Shown here: positions 47,126 through 57,278 of the stretch, in pieces | How the letters are laid out: each line of letters begins with the position of its first letter | How positions within the stretch are numbered: position 1 is the stretch's first letter | DNA from: Ampullaceana balthica | Taxonomy: Eukaryota; Mollusca; Gastropoda; Lymnaeidae | Length of the DNA stretch: 64,000 bases | Assembly: GCA_944989445.1 (NCBI GenBank) | Contig: CALYLW010000055.1 | Coordinates: 1,369,001-1,433,000 of the forward strand | Direction of reading: 5' to 3' | Position numbers and translations under genes: made by a program | Notes under the pieces: generated by a model | Databases searched by the model: none | The model's input: only the letters and a program-made list of their open reading frames with translations | Told to the model about the DNA's origin: nothing

Positions 47126-48131
47126 TTATTTTTTAAAAAATCAGTGCTTCTCAATGTGCCGGTTGGTAGGCCATCAGACTCTGGTTAGCGTAAGCTATCA
47201 AGACACGAAAATTAAATCTAATTATAATCCTTAAATTTGAGAATCCACAAGATAACGTATAAAATTGTTACACTGCAACGTTTGATGTTGACATCAAAGC
47301 ATTTGTGATGTAACCGCAGCTCCGTTTGGTTCTCTCTCGGCATGAGTCGTCAAACTTTTTTTCCCGTTACCCCAAAATATACAAGTTTATGTGTATGTTA
47401 CCCCCCCAAACCCCCAACCCCAAGACTCTAGGTCCTGCTCACATGATTCGGGGATTTGGGGGAGCGTCGTTAGCCCCCTCCCCTTCCCCAAAATGCTACT
47501 TATGAGTATGACAAGTGTCTAAAAATGATCTGAATAGGATTATGTGTACATAAAAGGGGAGGGAATCTATTTAATAGAATTAAAAACGTTTTAAGTTTGA
47601 TATAATTGTTCGATTGGTTTTTTTTCAAACGCCCCTGGCCATTCTAGTCTTCTAGATATAATGATAAATGAGCCCATTTAAAATTAGTCAAGTATTCATT
47701 AACTTTATTGAATGCATCAAATTCTTGACATTGCAATTCGAGAGGAGCACAAAACAACTTTTCTTCTTAGCTCAGTTTTTAAGTCATTAATCATATATAT
47801 ATATATTTACCCTCAATAATGTATGACTGACTCACTTTGGCCTAATGCTAAGGGACATCACTCTGCTTTTTTAAAAAATTAAACATATAGACTTAAAAAT
47901 CATAAATATTTTGGTTTCCAGATTAACATTAAACACACTCCACACTATTATTAATTGAACAATTTCATGCGGACGCTTCAAAAGAGTTATTTTTTGGTGC
48001 AGTAATTTAGTGTCCTGTTTTCTAAAATTTCTCGCCGTAAAAAGATATTATATTGCGTCATTGTTATAGCTCATATTTTAATTTTGGAAAAGGGTATGTT
48101 GTAAAAAGAGGATTTGAGGATTGTTAATAAT

Positions 48132-48375
48132 AAAATACTTTGTGTACATTTCAGGAAGTTTAATATTTCGTATTTATCAAACAAGGATAAGTTACTTGGG
48201 CTTTTGACAACAAAAAAAGTGGGCGCCCTACATCCTCTATTATAAAATACTTTGTTTACATTTCAGGAAGTTTAATATTACGTATTTATCATACAAGGAC
48301 AAGTTAGTTTGGCTTTTGAAAAAGGTGGGCGCCGTAAGCGGCCTAAAAAAAAGCTGGCGCCGCAGCACAACCTAG
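48132..48375 (+). repeat. Two tandem units with Helitron-like ends
   Basis: AAATACTTTGTGTACATTTC then AGGAAGTTTAATATT occurs at about 48132 and 48244, each time followed by a GGGCGCC word. The second unit ends GGCGCCGCAGCACAACCTAG then T. A third copy is at 56058-56163, also ending CTAGT. Confidence 0.55.
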
Positions 48376-48618
48376 TTTTAAATATCACAGAAAGGACTTG
48401 TGATACAGAAAAGTCATGTGGCTTAAGATTATTGTAACTTGTGTCAATATAAATGAAAGTAGGGTAGATTTAGGTGTCTTCGTATAGTACATAGGTAAGA
48501 AATCTACATAGTTGTCAATTTTAAAAAAAATGCATTTTCTGGAAGGAACCGGTTCAATAATGGGCATATGTTCCAAGTGTACACGTACACATCGTACACA
48601 TGACGTATTTTAATATAT

Positions 48619-49190
48619 CTAGTGGATTGTAGTGGATATTATATGACAAGCCTCAGAAAGATTCTCGGCATAAAGTGGCAGAACAAAATTCCAGACACAG
48701 TGGGCACAGGTCTCCCCAGCATCTTCACCCTCCTGATGCAGACCCAGCTTCGCTGGGCAGGGCATGTTGTCCGAATGCCAGACGAGAGACTGCCAAAGAG
48801 AATCTTCTATGGTGAGCTCTAGTATGGCAAGCGGTCCCACGGTGGGCAAAAGAAACGCTTCAAAGACACACTAAAAGCCTCAATGAAAGCGTTTGCCATC
48901 AATCCAGACACGTGGGAACGAGCTGCAAAGGACCGATCCACCTGGCGCTCTTCCATCCACGAAGGTGCCAAGTCATGCGAGGCAAACCGGATCACCGCCG
49001 CATAAAAGAAGAGGCAAGCCCGAAAGGACCATGCTGTCAACCCTCCAGGAGATGTCGCACTCGTCCCTTCTGTTCCCGAACCTTTCGTGCAAGGATCGGC
49101 CTAATCAGCCATCTGCGCACGCACAGACAACCCTCGGATGACTAGAGTGGTCCTCGTCGTATCGACGGACGAACGAACGAACATATGTCC
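48619..49190 (+). pseudogene. LINE ORF2 C-terminus with zinc-finger tail and (ACGA)n end
   Basis: Plus-strand segments read LRKILGIKWQNKIPDT, then QLRWAGHVVRMPDERLPKRI, KRSHGGQKKRFKDTL and WERAAKDRSTWRSSIHEG, ending in RTFRARIGLISHLRTH, a C2H2-like finger that closes this LINE family's ORF2. A TAG at about 48821 and a frameshift break it. The element ends in CGAACGAACGAAC, a microsatellite-type 3' tail. Confidence 0.75.
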
Positions 49191-49440
49191 CAAATGAGTC
49201 TGCATTACCCCCAAGAATTCCTTTTTGATCCCAGATGAGGTTATTTACCTCTGTTCACCGACCTCTTTCTTACGGGATGCCCATCAGTCAATTGAGGGAT
49301 TTTTTAAAAATACATTTTAAAAATGTTATTTTAAAATATTTTTTTCTAAACAAAGATGTTAACCGTGATGATTAATAGTCAATGTTTAATTTGTATGCAT
49401 TAAAATAAAATATAATCTAAGGATGTTAAGACAGTTTGTT

Positions 49441-49706
49441 TTCGGAAGGCCTGTTAAACGTTTATAAAAAAAGCTTCAGGCGGGCTACGATATTACAATG
49501 AAGACCTTCACTAAATAAATAATAAATATACATAAATGACAATAAAAGTGATTTGAAACATACTTATTTTCAAATAGAGAATAAACTATTTTTTGTCAAA
49601 GATTTGTGACTTATTTTTAGGAGGGAGGGTCTAATTTTTTGTGACGACGAGTGACGAGGGGGGAGGGGGTACAAAATCGGCCAAAATCGAGTGACGTCAT
49701 TTATGT
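49441..49706. mobile_element. MITE (family 1), copy 4, right half
   Basis: GGGCTACGATATTACAATGA, GATTTGAAACATACTT, TGTGACGACGAGTGACGAGG and GAGTGACGTCATTTATG match the right half of copy 1 in order. The terminal GGACGGCC is degraded. Confidence 0.7.
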
Positions 49707-50666
49707 GGTACACAAAATAAAATCTTCAATTGTAGGCTGCAGGCACAATATTATAAAATATGGAACAAGAATGACATTTATTTGAAATTATTTTAAAACT
49801 TTCTATTGAGAATTGATTTTTAACAAATTATTTTGAAAATTTGAATTTTAAAAAATAACAGAAAAATTTAACTTGTTATTTTAATAGCTTATAATTACTT
49901 TCAAGTGAGAATTTAACTACATGTAGCTCCCTTTTAAAAAATTACAATACAACCCATAAGCAAATTGTAGTAGAGAAATAATAAACTGAACTCTGCCTTG
50001 TCTAAGTCTAGTCATAGTCAATAATGTAGTTTAAGTTATTTCAGTTTGATTTGTAAAGATCATATTATATTATTTATATTACTATTCAAATGGGTTCATT
50101 TAAATCCGTCTTACCAATACTAACAATTTTTTTTTGGATGGCACTAGTACTACCTTAAAAATTCAGCTTATAAATTAAAATTGATTATTTCAGTACTAAT
50201 GTTTAGTATTAGAATAGTATAGGAATTACACATTTTAGCCTAAATTAGTGATATTGGTTCATTATTTTAGCAGCGGTGTACACAGGCTAAATAACACTAT
50301 TAAATAACATGCGCCGAAAAGCCAAAACTGTGTGAATAAATTATTAAATACAACTTTAGACACTCAAGTCGTAACAGTAAGCATATTGCATAATACTATT
50401 GTTATAGTTAGGACTAGTCGTAACAATAAATTATTTCGTGTTGTTACTACTATACAAAAAAAAAGACATATTTACAGGAAGGAGTGAGTGTATTAATTCT
50501 AAAATCTAAATTTATTTAAATATATTTTATCAACGCCTCCGCTTTTCAGAATAAGTATAACTAACAGGAAAAAATTGGCTACTGAGGCTACTGCTACGAC
50601 TTGTCGTAACACAAGATAGGAGTATTAATGTTACGACAACTTCACTTATTTATTAAAATCATATTG

Positions 50667-50722
50667 GATGGGGGTCTAAGTTTTAGTGACGATGTGTGAC
50701 GTCATTTATGGACAGCCCTTTA
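50667..50722. mobile_element. MITE (family 1) right-end fragment
   Basis: GGGGGTCTAAGTTTTAGTGA, then TGTGTGACGTCATTTATGGA and CAGCCC match the right terminus of copy 1. Confidence 0.65.
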
Positions 50723-51127
50723 CTTTATACGACTATAAATATTCATTCATGTATATACACGCCTAACATACGATATCAATAGATCTGGGTTTATATTTAT
50801 ATACCGACAGGAGTGTGTGTATTAATTCTAAAATCTAAATTTATTTAAATATATTTAATCAACGACTCCGCTTTTCAGAATAAAGTTACACAGTTACAGT
50901 CTTACACTCTTACAGTTACGACTAAAAATTGCTGTATTTTAATTAGGCTAATACCGAGGCCTAATAGTCTAATATTAAGTAATACTAAACATTAGTTCTC
51001 ATAATCAAATTTCATGATTACTAAGTAGTAATGAATTTTAAAGGTAAAAAACTTGATTGGTGTCCCTTTAACTTTAATGACAAATTGTTATAATAAATAA
51101 TTTTAATTTGACATGACATTAGCTCCT

Positions 51128-51235
51128 CTAGGTGAAGTGATAGGCGGATGGATGATTGATTGTTGTTAAAAATGACATGTGGTTCAAACCCTGATGCCGG
51201 CGAATTTAAAAAAAATAATTTTTTCTAAAACCACA
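51128..51235 (+). repeat. tRNA-derived SINE-like repeat
   Basis: A box-A-like AGTGATAGGCGGATGG is followed about 45 bp later by a good box B, GGTTCAAACCC, and then an A-rich tract. No complete cloverleaf was found. Confidence 0.4.
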
Positions 51236-52033
51236 ATGAGTGTACTGGTAATTGTAATACTACTTATTAGTAACCACAAGATCATCATACAAGTCTATCA
51301 GTAGTTTACTGGCTAATGTTAGGACTAGTCGTAATAATATACTATCTCATTTGGGTACTTACAATGCGATTCAACTGATCATATTTTAATTTTTTTATTA
51401 ATATTGAATTATTGAGAATGAAGTGTGAATGATTATTTTTAATTGTCTGTTAAAAGATAAATACAATTCAGTCATTAACTGCCTTAATTTTACAAGTTGT
51501 AATTGTAATCGTATTCGCTATACTGTACTTTTCTATTTTACAATAACAATTAAATATGGCAGTGGCTATTGAGACTATATCTTATCTTATCTATTTATGG
51601 TAGCCCTGTTTATGCCTAATATTAATATATAGGGCTAGTCGATAATAACGATACTACTAAAAAAACTATGCATGAATGCATGTACATATACTATATACAA
51701 ATACAATCTTGGTTATAGTATGGTAGCAAAAACAGTCGTAAGCAGTTGCAAATTTAAAGCTAACTACCTTTTTAAAAGTTCGTGTCTTTTGTTTTAAAAA
51801 TTATATTTTATATTTCATTCATAAGGTTTAAACATATTTAAAATATATCTTTAAGATAAAAATTAATTAACTGAGTCTATATGCAGACAAATACACTGGT
51901 GTTGGGCCAAATGTTTATTTTAATTTGTATCCATACATTTCTCAAACTGAAATGTACATAAGCGAAACGACATAACTACACCAAATACGCTCATTTACAC
52001 TAAGCAACACAACAAATCACATGATTAAAAAAA

Positions 52034-52043
52034 GTCACGTGAC
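52034..52043. promoter_or_regulatory. CLEAR-box palindrome upstream of NPC2
   Basis: GTCACGTGAC is the perfect palindromic core bound by TFEB/MITF-family factors at lysosomal genes. It lies 91 bp before the NPC2 start codon. A second E-box-like word, TCACATGA, sits at about 52017. This placement suggests conserved lysosomal-stress regulation; binding is inferred, not shown. Confidence 0.6.
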
Positions 52044-52134
52044 ACAAAGTAAGGGTTATCAAGACGGAATTTCGGCTAACAAACATCCATTGTTCACATC
52101 GTTACATTACATTACATACACTACATCAAGTAAA

Positions 52135-55100
52135 ATGTCTGTTATTAAATTCATCAATTGTCTTGCCCTGCTTACACTACTTACAGTTGTCACTTGTTAC
52201 AACCCTATTAAAATGCACCAACAATTATGTGCTCTTGATTTTCATGACTGCGGTAAGTACTTAACTTGTCTAGAGTCTAGAGACTTCTAGTTCTAGTAGT
52301 AGTTAGTAGTAGAGTCTAGTCTAGTGACTGCCTAAATGAAGAAAGAGGAAGAATAAAATAAAATTGAATTCTTTTGAAATTTCTGTCCTTCTAAATTTAC
52401 TATACTAATTGAATTCTACGACTGTTGCTAATTACAGCATGCTCCTTACTTATAACTTACTTGTCTACAGAATATTAATATTATTGATACTTCTACACTT
52501 ATTCACTGATAATTCTTTTTATTCAGGGATAAAAAAGTGCTTGTACTAATGTAGAACTAGTAGGTACTTTGACAGAAAATTTAAATGTAGTCCAATAGGC
52601 TTAAATAATATACCATTTTAAAGGGCTTGATAAGACCTTTTCAAAAACACTTGTTTTGTCTTTCTATCTTCCAAAGAAGTGGTGTTAATTGAGTGTTATG
52701 AATCTTTTTGTCAATTTTATTTTGCCCTTTATATAACCTATATAATTTATTCCAAAAATTGTGACCAAAATTTGTAAATGTATAACATATAAACAGGGTA
52801 TGAGTTAGCCTGACAGGACGTAACAAAACAGCGAACGTTTCGGCAAAGAGCATTTCTCAACGAACAAATAGTACACAAATAAAACGAATATAATGAAAGA
52901 ATAAAAAAAACTTAGCTGCTGTGAAATCCAATTAGTCCAGTAGAGAAATAGTAAGGAGAGAAAAGTAAGAGCTTATATAGGAAAGGAGAGGGTGGGTGTG
53001 GCCAATCAATTAGGTTGTCAACATGGAAAATAGACTCATAAAAAGATTTGGTACGTTGGCTCCGTATGGAATTAACCAAATTCATAATTTTACTTAACGG
53101 CAGAATCTTGTTCCCGTTGTGGTTTTTACTGTAACTTTGGATACTTCCCCCTTTTTCCTATATCCTGTGTCCATGTTTGTTTTTGTTTTTCCTTTCTTTT
53201 TATTTAACATAAATATTTTAAAATACAATATGTTTTAAGAATGTTATTATTACTTATGTAAGTATTGTAAGAATGTATTTTATGTTGTACTGATGAAGGC
53301 ATTAGCCGAAACGTTTACTATCGTGTCAGTCTAAAATTAAAGCTCAAATTTATTGTTTTCATTGCACAATTTGTTTGTGTATTTTGTATTTTATTTAAAA
53401 GCTTTATTGCAGTCCCATTCTATATGGTAGTATTAGTAAAGAGGGTTATAGTTATAGTCTTAGTACATTATAGGCTAATTATTATTGAAACTGAATAATT
53501 TTTAATTTTATTAAATTTGCATTATTATTTTTACTGTGTTATCATTCAGTTTATTATGTATTATTATATTTAACTAAAACATTTATAACTAAATCTAAAT
53601 CTTTTCATTTAAATGTGTAATTAAATATATGCATTACAATGCAAAATGGATAAAATAAGAATGATAAGCCATTTCCGACAACTCCCCCCCATTTTTTTTT
53701 AGGGGGGATGACTCAATATATATTGACACATTTTAGAATTTTGTAACTTTCTTCAGTCAAATTAATTTTTTTATAAAATAAATTTATATCGATTGTAAAA
53801 TAAATAATCTAAATATGTCTTTTACCTCTAGAATATATCCTTTAAGGTTATTTTTTAAAATAATATTATTCTAACACACCTTTCAAAAGAATTAAATCAC
53901 TGCCGATAATAAATCGAAAACACTGTACAATAGATACCACTGTGCTGTGCTCAGGAAATTCTGTTGCACAAGTCACCGATGACGAACTGCGCTTTTAATA
54001 GAATGAATGTGACATAAAACGCAAAAACCCAGATATAGCTGTATGAGTTGAGTATATGTTGCCATGACAGTTTTTGCATAAATTTTCCATATGCGCAGAA
54101 TGATGCGCGAAGAAGTGCCTAATAATTTGTTTTGTAATTGTAATGATTAATTATAATTTATAATGGCTGGTGCCAGCTTGATGGAAAAAATTCAGATAGT
54201 GATTAAGTATTGAATTAGTTACCCTTTACAGGCGTTGGAGAAGCTTGACACGAGTTGTTGCAAACCAGTTTCTGTGTGTGCTATCAGTGCCACATCATCC
54301 ACATTAAAATTTGTGTGGGATAGAATGATCTCCCTTTGTTATGATTCATATTAATACGCCTTTATAATATTTATAGAATATAATTATATATAATAGCCCA
54401 AGTCACTGGATGGATGTCTCCATAACACTGAGTGACATAGTGCAACAGACATGGTGTTCTCCATACGGCAGCTCCAGGAAAAATGCAGAGAGCAGCAGAT
54501 ACACTATACATTGCTTTGAGGATCTTACGAAAGCTTTTGATTTCGTCAGTCACAACAGGCTATTCCAAATCCTGATAAAAATCGGCTGTCGCCCACACCT
54601 ACTCGCCATCATCAGACATTTCCATGAAAATATGCAGGGTTCAGTGCAGTTTGATGGAGCTAACTCGGAAGCCTTTCCAGTCCGCAGCGGAGTTAAACAA
54701 GGTTGTGTACTCGCACCAACACTGTTCGCAATATTCTTCTCTTTACTACTTCGATATATGCATTCAAGGATAGCAGTGATGGAATCTGGTTACACACCAC
54801 AGCTGATGGAGGACTTTTCAACACTGCCCGCCTCCGAGCCAAAACCAAAATGACCGATGTCCTAATTCGCGAGCTACTTTTTGCGGATGATGTGGCACTG
54901 ATAGCACACACAGAAACTGGTTTGCAACAACTCGTGTCAAGCTTCTCCAATGCCTGTAAAGAATTTGGTCTGCAAATCAGCTTGAAAAAGACAAACATCA
55001 TGGCGCAAGACACATGATCTCCTCCTACCATCAATATTGACAATGAAAAACTTGGAGGTTGTGGACAGCTTCACCTACTTGGGTTCCAAGATTTCCAACT

Positions 55101-57278
55101 CACTGTCCATTGAGGACAAAATGAACAGTAGAATTGGCAAAGCAGCTGCCACAATGGCTAAACTAAATAAACGGGTTTGGCAAAACATCAAGCTAATGGA
55201 GAAAACCAAACTGTGTGTCGATCGAGCCTGCGTCATCAGTACGCTGCTATATGGAAGCGAGACATGGACCACTTATTCATCTCATGAGCGCAAGCTTAAT
55301 AGCTTCCACTTGAGGTGCCTTTGTTGCATCCTTGGAATTAAATGGCAGGACAAAGTGTCAAATAGTGAGGTCCTGATATGTGCCAATATCCAAAGCATGT
55401 TCTCAAACCTTAGTGAAATACGCCTAAGATGGCTAGGACATGTAAAATGAATGAACCAAGGTCGTATCCCCAAGGACCTCCTATATGGAGAACTGGCATC
55501 GGGAAAGAGGAAGACAGGTCGCCCATGTCTCCGATTTAAAGATGTCTGCCAGAGACATGAAAGCAGCCAGAATAAACAAAAGTGACTGGGAATGCAAAGC
55601 AGAAGACAGATCTACGTGGCGCACAGTTGTCAAAGAGGGCGTCATAGCAGCCGAGGAACGAAGGATGGAGGAGGCTACAGACAGAAGAGCTAGGAGAAAG
55701 GACAAAACATTGGGAAGCACAGAACTCGTGTGGAAAAAGACTGTCACTCAGGATAGGACTAGGACTGCTCAGCCACACGAGGAAATGCAACCCAACCCAA
55801 CGGTGATGCACCATCGTCTCTCGAGACGGAAGGATGCCGATATATATATATTTATTAAATACATGTAATATAAAAGCCTGTCACTGACTCCGTAACGCTG
55901 AGTGACATAGTACAACAGTCCATAGTAGTCAGCATATCTGTTTTTTAATTGAAAAAAAAATATATAGATGTAAAATCATAATCACTTTGGTTTTGAGATT
56001 AACAGTGTTTGGTGTTTCTCGCTGTAAAATATTATATGATGTAAATTATCCAAACAATTATGAAATACTTTGTGCACATTTCAGGAAGTTTAATATTTCG
56101 TATTTATAAGTTACTTGGGCTTTTGAAAAAAAGTGGGCGTCGTAGGCGCTCTACAACCCCTAGTATATATATATATATATATGAGCAAAAGTAATGAATA
56201 GTCAATAATGAATTGCTCAAAGCATGGCAAGACATTCAGAATGTCATGATCATTTACTGCACTCACTGCCATCCTCCATTCCCCCACCCATCTTAACATT
56301 GTTTCAATACTGGAATCAGTGAGTTGAGTTGGTGAGGTTGAGATTTTTGCTTTTCCCACTTTAATCCAAGTCTTAGGACATGTCATTCTAAACTTATATC
56401 CTTGCCAAAGGTTTAACATAAAACTATTTTATTTTAGTTAATCTGAACTTGATTTAAGCTGCTGTTTAATCTTGTCATCACAATGACCTTATGTGGTCAA
56501 ATATATATTCTAACTTTTTTTTTCAATATTTATTTTTTAATTAGGCTCTACAGCTGGTGCTCTTAAAAGTGTTAATTTCAATGGGACATGTAATGGAGGT
56601 AAAGCAATTCTTCAAAAAGGGACCACCGTTAGCATTGATTTTTCATTTTCTTCTAGTAAGTATGTTTCATGGAAATTTGAAATTGCTTGATTTGTTATTT
56701 TGTTTATATTATATCATGGAAAATTAAGAATAAGAATAAAAATTGAGTTTTCTTAACCTTCAAGGCACAGGAATGAAATACAAAAAATATTGATGATTTA
56801 TCAAATTTCTGTTATTTTAAAGACTCGGATGAAGATGAGTTGACCTCGAAAGTTTATGGCAAAATTGGTGAACTACCGTTTGTTAAGTTTCCACTGGACA
56901 ATCCCAATGCGTGTGTCTCTTCTGGACTTACATGTCCTATCAAAGCAGCTGCTGTTCAGGATTATACACCAACTTTGTCGATTCTCAAGGCCTACCCATC
57001 TGTAAGTAATAAACGGGTCTAGTCTTTTTAAAAAATTTCTTCTCTCGCTCTCTCTCTATATATACATACACATACATACACAAACATGGCTGTTATTGTC
57101 TAATTAGTCTAAATAATGAGCCCAATGTGAAGCAAGAATTAGTTATATTAGTGATATTTATTATTATTATTTTTTATTTTTTTTCTGCCAGGTAAATGTC
57201 ATTGTCAAGTGGGAGCTACAAAACAAATCAGGGCAAGATGTTTTCTGTGCTCTGATTCCTGCTACAATTACCAGCTAA
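52135..57278 (+). CDS. NPC2: NPC2-like ML-domain sterol/lipid carrier
   Basis: Four exons join in phase: 52135-52252, 56545-56655, 56823-57001 and 57192-57278 (164 aa). Residues 1-21 are a signal peptide (CLALLTLLTVVTC), so the product enters the secretory/lysosomal route. The ML domain follows: FHDCGS (C39), NFNGTCNGG (C55), PFVKFPLDNPNACVSSGLTC then P (C107, C114), YPSVNVIVKWELQ and VFCALIP (C155). NPC2 carries cholesterol from lysosomal lumen to NPC1. Five of six canonical cysteines are placed; the partner normally eight residues after C39's pair region is missing, and an extra C32 is present. Intron 1 (4.3 kb) is swollen by transposons. The in-frame ATG at 52021 would bury the signal peptide and is rejected. 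NPC2 families expand in invertebrates, so one-to-one orthology is not certain. Confidence 0.93.
52817..52860 (-). ncRNA. Degenerate hammerhead ribozyme motif
   Basis: On the minus strand TTGAGAA (for CTGATGA) leads to GCCGAAACG, then a stem III CGT...ACG and the cleavage-site-like TC. The conserved CTGATGA box has mutated, so activity is unlikely. Confidence 0.4.
53290..53327 (+). ncRNA. Hammerhead ribozyme core of a Penelope-like element
   Basis: CTGATGA is followed by a short stem II (GGC-ATTA-GCC) and GAAAC, the three invariant parts of a hammerhead in the right order, then a GTC triplet at 53325. Stem III (CGT...GTG) is weak with G-T pairs. Stem I was not established. Confidence 0.55.
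54224..54302 (-). mobile_element. Inverted 79-bp LINE fragment
   Basis: This is nearly identical to the reverse complement of 54883-54962 in the LINE just downstream (start TTTACAGGCGTTGGAGAAGC). It covers the RT catalytic F-A-D-D neighbourhood. Confidence 0.85.
54394..54448 (+). repeat. Direct repeat flanking the LINE, left copy
   Basis: CACTGAGTGACATAGTGCAA near its end matches 55874-55918 (GCTGAGTGACATAGTACAAC) with several substitutions. The copies bracket the LINE and may be an aged, unusually long target duplication. Confidence 0.55.
54449..55860 (+). pseudogene. 5'-truncated RTE-type LINE in NPC2 intron 1
   Basis: It begins inside the RT fingers (SIRQLQEK-like region). Segments then read KAFDFVSHNRLFQILIKIGC, VRSGVKQGCVLAPTLFAIFF, LLFADDVALIAHTETGLQQL, VDSFTYLGSKISNSLSIED and FHLRCLCCILGIKWQDKV, ending with GKRKTGRPCLRF. 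It is the same family as the copy at 4111. Frame changes near 54760, 55015 and 55450 kill it. It ends near an AT tract and lies on the sense strand of NPC2. Confidence 0.85.
55874..55918 (+). repeat. Direct repeat flanking the LINE, right copy
   Basis: See the left copy at 54394-54448; the shared core is GAGTGACATAGT.CAACAG. Confidence 0.55.
56058..56163 (+). mobile_element. Helitron-like tail repeat, third copy
   Basis: GAAATACTTTGTGCACATTT then CAGGAAGTTTAATATTTC and GTGGGCGTCGTAGGCGC end in CCCCTAGT, as in the units at 48132-48375. A (TA)n run follows. Confidence 0.5.

Larger units (their letters stand above)
47126..49440. mobile_element. About 2.3-kb insertion that splits MITE copy 4
   Basis: The segment interrupts a MITE whose halves otherwise join in order. 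It holds Helitron-like tandem words (48132-48375) and a LINE C-terminal fragment with an (ACGA)n tail (48619-49190), so it is composite. Exact boundaries and a target duplication could not be fixed. Confidence 0.5.
49707..52020. other. Upstream flank of NPC2, mostly AT-rich
   Basis: No gene was seen. Two ~60-bp related stretches (about 50495 and 50818: ATTAATTCTAAAATCTAAAT then TTATTTAAATATATTT) form a direct repeat 320 bp apart. A MITE fragment lies at 50667 and a SINE-like sequence at 51128. Confidence 0.4.
52775..53370. mobile_element. Penelope-like element remnant
   Basis: Two opposed terminal pieces (minus near 52800-52860, plus near 53280-53340) carry hammerhead-type motifs and GCCGAAACG. 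About 420 bp of non-coding DNA lies between. Hammerhead ribozymes in terminal repeats are characteristic of Penelope-like retroelements; no reverse transcriptase or GIY-YIG frame remains here. Confidence 0.45.
52556..54127. mobile_element. Element X copy 2 in NPC2 intron 1
   Basis: It starts TAGGTACTTTGACAGAAAAT like copy 1. Its right part (53441-54120) matches 21282-21983 over about 700 bp, ending GCGCAGAATGATGCGCGAAG and AAGTGCCTAATAAT. The inverted right terminus of copy 1 is absent. A Penelope-like insertion lies between the two matching blocks. Confidence 0.5.

Noticed and set aside
52021..52134. Upstream in-frame ATG for NPC2
   Set aside because: It would add 38 polar residues before a clear signal peptide and would place the CLEAR box within coding sequence.
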